Part shown: positions 55,811 to 64,000 of the stretch, one piece after another
Position numbering within the stretch: position 1 is the stretch's first letter
How the letters are laid out: every line of letters begins with the position of its first letter
From: Vigna angularis
Lineage: Eukaryota; Streptophyta; Magnoliopsida; Fabales; Fabaceae
NCBI RefSeq assembly: GCF_016808095.1
Contig: NC_068976.1
Coordinates: forward strand, 12,681,001-12,745,000
DNA length: 64,000 nucleotides
Direction of reading: 5' to 3'
The notes under the pieces: generated by a model
Databases searched by the model: none
What the model was told of the DNA's origin: nothing
Seen by the model: only the letters and a program-made list of their open reading frames with translations
Program-made: the position numbers and the translations under genes

Positions 55811-58018
55811 GGAAAGAGAAAGAAAACTTAGCTTTCAATCAAAAAAGACAAAGAGTTTATCATATGAGGGGAATAGAAAGTGGGTGGTAGAAATCTAACC
55901 TCAATCCTCAGTTACATAATGTCATATTCAAAGGGAAAGAGTTGAACAATATATGGTTAGTTGTTAGAAAAATAAGAACTTTAGAAGAACAATTTCGATC
56001 CGAGGTTTCTCTCTCTAACGCAATATGTGTTTCTGTGTCCGTATCTTAACATTTTGTTTTGTGAGAATGAACACATGTGTATGTGGTCAATTGTGATGAT
56101 GATGTGCCCATGTATGTTATTATTTTTTATTTTTTTCATTTTCTCTCAATTATTCCCTTTATGGTCGAAAACAAGATAAAAACAAAGGAGAAGATCCGTA
56201 CTAGGTTGTGATCATTTGGTTTTTCCCACTTCAAATATAAAATATTGGCACGAGACAATCAACCTTGCTTACCATTATCAAATTACACATACCTAGGATT
56301 ATGGTTTATACTTTATTTTATTCTATCTAGAAATTTCTCTCTAATTCCTCTTTTAGTACAATACTAAGTAAATTATACTCTCATCTCTTTTGAAACTTCT
56401 CAAAAGTATACATAATATTTCTATTTTTAGTTATAACAATCACTCTAAATGTTATATTATTTTTTAATTAATATGTAATTTATAGAGGATATTGTTAAAA
56501 TAATTAAAAGATTTTAGTGGGTCACCACAATGATTATTATGAAATTCAAATTTAAAAGTGAGAGACAGGTATAATTTCACTCAAATATTAAAGTTAATTT
56601 CAACAAAATTAATCAGAAAGATAGTTGAAAATTAAGAAACTAGATAGTAATTAAAAATTGGTAAAAAAAAAAAACAAGTGTTAAGCTACTTTATTGAATT
56701 ACGAGTGTTTGATGAATTTATCAATTAAAGTGGGTTAAAATGTAAATGACAGAATTAGATATGTTTATACCATATTTTTTATAATTAATTTTTTTAATTT
56801 TTAATTAATTTCAAATCTTATAATATTTTGTTCGTTCAAAATTAATTTGATTACATTTGATTTACTTCCAATTATTATGTTTGTTCGTAATGTAGATTTA
56901 TTATTAACCTTGTACAACATTTCTTTTTAAATTCATAATAAATTAAAAAAAATAACTATTTTTAAATAGATACAAGATGTATAAATTAAAGAAAAAAGAA
57001 GATTTAAATACAAATATAATAGAAAAATATTTTTAAAAATATCTACTATCTATTAAAATATACTTATGAAATAGTAAAATAAATATTATATGTAATTTCC
57101 TGCTTCATTCTTAATTGTGGCATGTTTATTTGTAAAAAACATTAAAAAATGTGTAAGGGGCTAATGATCATATATCTTAAATCGGGAATATTTAAGCGTA
57201 AAAAACCAATTTAATAGGATCCAAAATAAAATTGTAATGTATTCAACAACTAAATTATATGATTAATCCTATAGAATCACGTAATATAGAAGTTTTATCA
57301 ATTCATTTATAACATACGTTTTATTTATTAGAAATTATAAAGTTAGGGTACTGTCCCAAAATAAATAAATATATAAAATGAATTGTTTCATAAATTAAAA
57401 TTTGTTTATGCATAAATTAAAAAATAATATTTTTTATATGAAAAAAAATTGTACAAATTAACTTATTATGCATAAGTTAAAGATAAAAAAATTTAAAATT
57501 ATATGAGAAAATTCAAATTGTGGCCAGGAAGAGAGTATAGGAAGCACACCTGACTAGGAAAAAAAAACAAAAGTGAAGATATGGAAACTAAACTGAAATT
57601 GCATGATTTGATGTGCTTTATTCTATTATTTTCATTCTTATTTCGAGAATTTTATGTTGTTCTAAAATTTTTTGAATGTTCAGTTTCAATTTAAGGTTTT
57701 GTTAATTATAGTTTTATCATATTGTATACTTTAAGGTTTGGCACACTTTGTTGTGAATGGCATGAAATTTATTGTGAAAAATGTAAGAGGTGTGCTTTGA
57801 ACTTGAAATTCACTTAAACAAAGATTAATAAAAGTAATGAATCACTAGGAGACATTCACTTGTACTAATAATAATAATAATAAAAGAATTCAAAGCAGAG
57901 AAATGTAGAATATATAAAAGAAATGTAGATTATCAAAATTTTAATCCAGGCTCATGCTAGGAACTGAAACTGTGAAAGGGTGAAGATCCCAAATAGTTTG
58001 AAGGGAAGGATAACATGC
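55811..58018. other. AT-rich region upstream of the formin gene, no gene seen
   Basis: No frame with family resemblance. A (AAT)n stretch lies near 57868-57882. Nothing further can be supported. Confidence 0.5.
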
Positions 58019-58309
58019 TTAACCCTTCATGTATGTTCTAACATGCCATGGTCTACCATTCTGTCCATTTGAACTGATTAAATTTTTAAGCTCCATCACC
58101 ATATGTTCCATATAACTGTAGTAGTTTGTTGTTTGCTCACAATAACTTGACCAGAACTCAAGCAACCACTTGAGATGACCCAAGTGTAGAATGAACCCTC
58201 TTCTCAGGTGACTTTTTACCAAGCTTCTAACTTCTACTTGTTTCCTTTGAACCTTCTCGTTGAATTTCTTTTTATGTTTCTTAATTCCATTCATTTTTTT
58301 TATTTTCAT
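58019..58309 (-). CDS. Unidentified 96-codon ORF
   Basis: Lys-rich N-terminus (MKIKKMNGIKKHKKK) followed by a segment with balanced composition (LVKSHLRRGFILHLGHLKWL and SYMEHMVMELKNLI). This is less AT-biased than random frames nearby. I recognise no family. It could be a small gene, a last exon, or a pseudogene fragment, since no promoter or second exon is evident. Confidence 0.3.
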   Translation of the reverse strand: MKIKKMNGIKKHKKKFNEKVQRKQVEVRSLVKSHLRRGFILHLGHLKWLLEFWSSYCEQTTNYYSYMEHMVMELKNLISSNGQNGRPWHVRTYMKG

Positions 58310-58319
58310 TGCATTTTTG

Positions 58320-59187
58320 GATCATCAATGCAATAAATGTCGGAGGAGCACATTTATGCAAAGATGATGTATTGTGTGTTATGATTTTCATGACTACATG
58401 GATAAATGAATGCATGCACACATAATAGAAAGTTCGTTTACTTGTTTACATGTTATTTCAAGCACAATGTCAAAACTTTAATGCAAGGATTGAAATCCCT
58501 ATATATAGTGATGCATAAATGTATAGTAAGAAATTGGTTATACTTTGACCTTTTTTATTTTTTTGTATGCGTGTTAAAGTGAATTGCTTTCTTTTTAATT
58601 GTCAAATTTATTGTTATTTTTCATATTTTATGAAAGTGATGAAAAATGTATAAATTTCGAGTTCTAATGTCTAAAGTGAGATGACATCAAAGAATGTAGA
58701 CATGCACAAATAAACAAAATGGATGTACCAAATGCCATGAAATTAAGTACAAATGCATGACTTTATTACAAAGTAAAATATTATAAATTTACACCAACTC
58801 ATAATAATTATTTTTTCATAATAAATAATTTCACAGCAACTCATAGAATTAATAATATATAATATAATCTAATCCTTATTTCCCATTATAAAAAAGTTTC
58901 CAATAATACATACTGACACATAATTACCTAACGGTTATTCATATTTTCATCCACCAAACATAGCATTTTTTATATTTGTGTTCAGAAAAACAAATTAAAG
59001 GTCATAAACTCATAAATTCTGGTAACGAATCACGATGCACATGTATTGTTCTAGATGTTCATTAATTGTTCCTTACGTGTTACAGAACTGCGTTGGTGGA
59101 ATCTTTAAGAAGTTAGAGTGAATTCTTTTGTAATTTCATTGCAGATATAAGCAAACGAGCGTATGATGTGATAGGATTAGCGTAAGT
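58320..59187. other. AT-rich intergenic, no gene seen
   Basis: Only short frames without resemblance. Confidence 0.5.
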
Positions 59188-59480
59188 AAGGGTGGGCAAA
59201 CTGCACTACTTGTACTGTACTTGTACTATAAAGCAATTATAGTTAACTATATAATAATTCAAATAAAGTGGACTGAACTAAAAAATAGTTCAAAAAATCT
59301 CAACTGAACTATTTTTTAGTTCAGTTAACTGCAATATAGTTCAGTAAACTATTTTTAATACTGTGAAAACAATACTGTGAAAACAGTTCAGAATTAAAGC
59401 TAAATGATACATAGCAAGATTAAAACAGTTCTCAATTACACGCAATTATAGTTCTCAATTACAGGCAATTACAGTTCTTA
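59188..59480. repeat. Palindrome-rich stretch built from AGTTCA/TGAACT words
   Basis: Starts TAAGGGTGGGCAAACTGC, which looks like a hAT-type terminus. It holds the inverted pair GAACTAAAAAATAGTTC and GAACTATTTTTTAGTTC (near 59276 and 59308), then several AGTTCTYAATTA repeats. A matching right end was not found; GTTCAGTTCAGTTCTGGTTC near 61340 is a possible partner. Confidence 0.4.
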
Positions 59481-59602
59481 ATTAAAGCTAAACAAATATT
59501 TCTTAGTTCACTTGGACAAATTAGAGGCAATTACAGACTTTTCTACCAAAGTAAGTTTCTTAAACTGAGCTGAGATTCATCAAGTTCAAGCTCAAGAATA
59601 GC

Positions 59603-59707
59603 ACACCCAAATGCTTCTGGAGATACCCATACTAGAAAATCATCAAGCCATGAGGCAGCTGGCTTGGCAATATAACTTGTGTCTGGTATTAGGGTCGCTT
59701 TAGCAAT
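59603..59707 (-). pseudogene. Single-exon fragment of an NPC1-like sterol transporter gene
   Basis: On the minus strand, after an AG acceptor at 59708-59709, 35 codons read IAKATLIPDTSYIAKPAAS and WLDDFLVWVSPEAFGC. This is a strongly conserved luminal segment of plant Niemann-Pick C1 proteins. After FGC the similarity stops: the family continues with a second Cys and a KFTNG-like stretch, here AILELELDE. I found no neighbouring NPC1 exons, so it is a captured or left-over fragment. It starts about 120 bp beyond the palindrome-rich stretch. Confidence 0.7.
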
Positions 59708-59709
59708 CT

Positions 59710-62700
59710 ACAAGGTAAAGAGACGTCATCCATTAAAGGGAGTATCCAAGTTATCACATGTAGGAAAATATCAACAATTACTTTAGCACACAAGTAGATT
59801 GATAGCATGGCATAGGCACTCATTACAGGAAAAAAGAACTCCTAAAGGCCTAATTAAGAAATGATGGATTTGTAATAACAAACGTCTAATAACCAAAAGA
59901 ATGGTTACATAAACACTCTCACATATATGGAGAAAATAAGCCAAATATGCAGAATGATCAGAGTCGCATAAGTCATACCACATTTAAAAGAGAGTCTTAA
60001 TTGCATCGGCTAATGGAGCAAAGATGGTTTATTTGTGGAGATTCTGAGCTGAAGTGAGGAAAATAGTATTAGAACAAATCATCCTTAACATTAAAAATAC
60101 TTAGCCAAGGTTAGGCATATACATTCCTCATCCAGTGGTATATTCAACTTAAGTTGTTCAAACACTAATAGCAGATCTTTATTGAAGATGGAGTAAAGAT
60201 TTCAAAACTTCATAAAACCATTGTTGGGGAAAACAACTTGTGATCCATACCACCTCGTATCCAAGGAAGATGAATTTAGAAAAACACAATTTTCTTTGAT
60301 TCATGTTATGGTAACATTAGTTTGTTTTATTATTCGTGTATAAAGCCTACAAGCAAGAAAGAAATATTACAAAAATATAGCATTAAACAATGACAAATAC
60401 TCTATACTGTGACTAATTTCAGAAGTTGAAAGCATAAAATTACATTATATCACGATTTAAGAAATTAATTCATTCGTAAGTTTAGACCAAGACTGGCAGT
60501 TATCAATATTGGTACTACAACTAAAAATAAACATAAAATTGGGTGCAATACACACAAAATAACCATTCATTAATATTCCTACCACTTGCCTCCCAACAAA
60601 TTAACAAACTCTGCAAATACAAACAAAAGGAAAATTTATCTAAATGATGATGACGATATAGGGTCTGAAAACAAATTCAGAAATCACATCAATACATTAA
60701 TGAAAGTGTTGTGATAAACTTTGAAAAGAAATTCAGAGTTTATAAATATTAAAATATATTACTACTTGATAGGTAGTCATCTCTACAGAGTAAACCTGAT
60801 TAACATATACAGACGTAAAAAACGGCATTTCAAAATTAGTTCAAAAATAAATTTGGGATCAAATTTTAGCGAGAACTTTGAACTTAGTAGTGTTGTTGAC
60901 ACTGACAATACAATTGGGATAAAATGCAAATACAGTACCATAATACTGTGGCATTGCTCTTCAACAAAAATTGGCCACACAAAGTACACCAATTTTAATT
61001 ACTGAGATGAAATATACCACTAAGGAAACTTTGATTGGCAAACAATTTTATCTTAGTTTTATCCAAATAACTATTTTGGAAAATCGTTTCATACTTTCTA
61101 CAACGAAATGTAATAAGAGGCATGTGAGGCTTCGTTTTGGTTTAACTTTTCTAGCTACACAATAATCTTCATACACAATAAACAAGTTCTAACTAGTGTA
61201 AATTAGTTCACAGCTTCCCCAAGTGGCAAGTAATCCAGGTCAGCTCAGCTTCTTCTTCACAGGTTGGTGCAGGTCACGTTGTCTTCTAATTATGTTCAGT
61301 GCAGTTCCTTCACGGCCTACTCCAATTCACCTTCTGGTTCAGTTCAGTTCTGGTTCACCTTCATGTCAAAATTGGGAGCAAAGCAAATAGTAAACCCGAT
61401 GTTGATTTATGAACAGAAATCAGCCCACATACCGAACATTTAGTCCAGACTTAAAGCAATTTCTTAACACAATCATATCCTTCGATTAGTCAATCAACCT
61501 GATAAAGAATTCCCTGAGTAGTAATTGCAAGGATAAAAGTCATAACAGATATCAACCTCAAATCCATTTGAAGCAATATGATAGTTGGATTAAATGTTAG
61601 ACATGACGAAGACATTGTCTTGTATGCAACAACATAAACAAGTACGCAGGTTGAAACAAAAAGAAAAGTAGTTTAACATCATATTGAAGAACAACCCAGA
61701 GGTGTCAGGCTTTTTAGCACACCTTTTTATCAATCAAAGTTGTCACATCATCGAAATCTTCATTTTCTAGTGAGAACACATCATGAAACTGAAATGCTCT
61801 TGTAGCACAAAGGGAAATGATCATTTAAAAAAAAGATAATACGTCATTGTGTATGCAAACGGAGTTACATGATTACATCTAATAATTCACTATAAGATGC
61901 AACTGAAAAACTACATTGGAAAGTATATGACCATACTTTTCCTCTATGTGATGGAAGCCATGTGAAGCATAACGGAGCCACAGGTGATAATGTTGGACCA
62001 CTTCTTTTGAAAAAACAAAATTATAATGATCATGGGTTGTCTTCATTGAATTTTGAAAAATTCAATTCATTTATCAACAGAAAGTAATTAAAGTTTAAAG
62101 GTTTAAGTGGAGTGTGTGTCACTCTGCAAATCTTGCCTTCTACAAGACTACAGATCCAAAGAAGAATCATGATACCCATTTTATAGTTCTTCAAATGGTC
62201 AAATTTATGGTGTGAAATACAAATCTACAACCATGCTACAGAGTCACGATCCCCTACATATCATTTTTTTAATCTTGTGTTCGTATGGAAAAATTTACTG
62301 CTAAGAAAGACAGATATGAAAGTGATCATTATGTTCGGTTGTAACGATTTGATAATGAATGCGAGCGAAACTTGATAATCGTTATGTTCGGTTGCCTCAA
62401 AATCTGCTTCCTGTGGTATGGAAGGAATAGTCGTAGATGAATTTGTCTGCAAGCTCTTCTAATTAGGATAACATTTCATCTCAAACCATACATTCTTTAT
62501 TATTTTGTACAGTCCTCTGACATAGCTTTACGTAGTATTCATAGAGAATATGTATAGATATATTTGTAAGTACTTTCGTGTAATTGACACTCAACAATCA
62601 AAGTTTAATTCTCACATTTCTCTGTCTCATAACTCAATTAAATGGCAGATATATTGGTATGCATGTGCATAAGGAATTCAATTTCAAAACTATATATGGA

Positions 62701-62856
62701 ACGTATATATACGGATACCACGGTATACAAAACAATGCATACTTTGTACACTGGATTTGGTTAGTTTCAAATTTCAATTCATGGTATACAGATTATGGGT
62801 TAGACATATTTGGACTGAATCCTGTCGTGTATTATACTCAAATTTTGGTATATCCT
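59710..62856. other. Mostly noncoding; two exon-like pieces on the minus strand
   Basis: Two short minus-strand stretches look exon-like. One lies near 61722-61790 (FHDVFSLENEDFDDVTTLID after an AG). The other lies near 62390-62452 (EELADKFIYDYSFHTTGSRF). I cannot assign either to a family, and they do not join into a gene model. A Gly/Gln-like GGTTCAGTTCAG-rich patch lies at 61250-61370. Confidence 0.3.
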
Positions 62857-63240
62857 GTGTTAAAGTCTACTTTTAACATGGTATCAGAGCTATGGTTAGA
62901 GCCTATCATAACAATATTTGTTGTTTGTTGGGCATATTGTTTCACCACCTAGGGCCACTATCGAACCACCCATTAAAAATGTCTAATCCCACGTTCGAGA
63001 TGTATATACCTCGGCGTGAGGGGGATGTGTTGGAAGTCCCACATCGACTAGAGATAAGGCCAATTCATAGTTTATAAGTGGGTGCAAACCTCACCCTACA
63101 AGCGGATATTGTAAGGTTGAGTTAGGCTTAAAAACTCACTTTTTAATATGCTATGAGAGTCATACAACCTATCCTAGCAAGTTCTATGTGAATATGCCGG
63201 TTTTGTAGGATTGAGTTGGTCAGAACGTGAATGGGTTGTT
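62857..63240 (+). mobile_element. TRIM element copy with truncated 5' LTR
   Basis: A 5' LTR end (TTAAAGTCTACTTTTAACA) is followed by the primer-binding site TGGTATCAGAGC at 62879-62890 and an internal part. A purine tract GTGAGGGGGATG and the 3' LTR from 63028 (TGTTGGAAGTCCCACATCG...) follow. After the 3' LTR a decayed second primer-binding site (TGCTATGAGAGTC) and LTR-like text (CCGGTTTTGTAGGATTGAG) follow. This is the same family as the piece inside copia element 1. Confidence 0.8.
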
Positions 63241-64000
63241 TGTAATGTTGACTTTTTGTTTTTAAAAGGAAATGTATTTTACGTTCTTTCCAATAAACAA
63301 AATTTTTCGACTATGAAAATTACACCTACCAGATAACACATATAGGTATGACTTCATCATATTTCTTTTAACTCCCAAAATATAGTCATCTATTCTCTTA
63401 TCTTAGACCACTTTAACTATACTTATAAAATTTTTTTTAAGCGACCTTTTGAAGTCTCAGTTCTTAATAACATTATTTTCTACATTTATAGTGTTAAGTT
63501 TTACGAATAAAATCAATTTTTCCATAACTTTTATGTTGTTTAATTCTCAAGTTTATATCAATTTTACATTATTTTGTATTTTATTTGTTTTATGTTTGTT
63601 TACTTTTAATATCTATTTTGAGTGTGAAATAATTCAATAGTAAGCAAATATAGTATAGGAAAATAAGTTGAAACTTAAGAAAGCTTAATTGAAAAAGAAA
63701 GAATGATTTTTAAACAAATACTCATGTTGGAGTACTAGAATCACACCTAACATTACAAACATGAAAAAAGGACTCACCTATAGAATTACAACGCCATGCA
63801 CCACCCTTAGACGACCAAAAAATCACCATTGGGTGCCAAATTGAGTCGTTGGGTGAAAGTGGCAGCTCAAACATGTAGTATTTGAGTCGCTGAATGAAAA
63901 TATGGCTCACCCAACGAGTTACAAGTCATAAAACATAGGCGAGTCTATCGGCCATGATATGTGAAAGTGGATATTTAATCATGTTTTCGTTAAAGTTTTA
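63241..64000. other. AT-rich right end of window
   Basis: No gene. Near 63830-63925 the words TTGAGTCGTTGGGTGAAAG and CTCACCCAACGAGTTAC form an imperfect inverted pair and recall the CG-rich hairpin words of LTR A. The repeat may run past the window edge. Confidence 0.4.

Overview
This window is plant nuclear DNA from a dicot. Spliced genes have GT-AG introns, intergenic DNA is AT-rich, and Ty1/copia, Ty3/gypsy-like, TRIM, CACTA and hAT sequences are dense. The repeat style (TRIM LTRs starting TGTTGGAAGTCCCACATCG, long LTRs ending GGGATGTTACA) and the gene relatives suggest a legume such as Vigna or Phaseolus; that is inference. Only two host genes look intact. One is a small group IIa WRKY transcription factor (+ strand, about 29.4-31.0 kb). 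The other is a class II formin (- strand, 32.3-55.5 kb), for which I could follow 17 exons with consistent phase, giving 1,522 codons. They are convergent, with about 1.3 kb between their stop codons.

Layout. 1-1.64 kb: four exons of an En/Spm (CACTA) Transposase_24-type gene with one in-frame stop and no protease exon. 3.9-6.7 kb: a solo LTR ('A') with target-site duplication (TSD) ATTGT. 9.5-9.85 kb: a decayed CACTA tnp2/DUF4218 piece. 12.29-18.25 kb: a nest, in which a ~2.0 kb solo LTR (TSD GTTAT) was split by a 1.9 kb hAT-type element (TSD CCTTTTGG) and by a second solo LTR of the same family (TSD AATAG) placed exactly after its TATA box. 18.9-21.4 kb: a solo LTR ('C') on the minus strand (TSD ATTAA). 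22.6-27.9 kb: a dead copia element whose 5' leader carries a TRIM internal region and LTR joined at the primer-binding site.

The formin gene has absorbed most of the remaining mobile DNA. Its 8.5 kb intron 8 holds a 4.1 kb copia element (TSD AATCT), an older copia remnant, and a 2.65 kb LTR element with two identical 307-bp LTRs. The internal ORF of that last element fuses retroviral-type gag to a processed piece of an LSD1-like (LDL3-type) histone demethylase gene. Introns 6 and 12 carry TRIM, SINE-like and copia gag remnants. The 3' end of the window (58-64 kb) has one unidentified 96-codon ORF, a single NPC1-like exon fragment and another TRIM.

The least expected signal is a short module shared by all four long solo LTRs: AGCTYACCCT, then TGCRATGAT, a hairpin, and GAGCAG. 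The hairpin bases differ between families but keep pairing, which points to a selected RNA or DNA structure. The recent gene-capturing LTR element is the second strongest lead. All family names come from recognising motifs; no database search or alignment was run.
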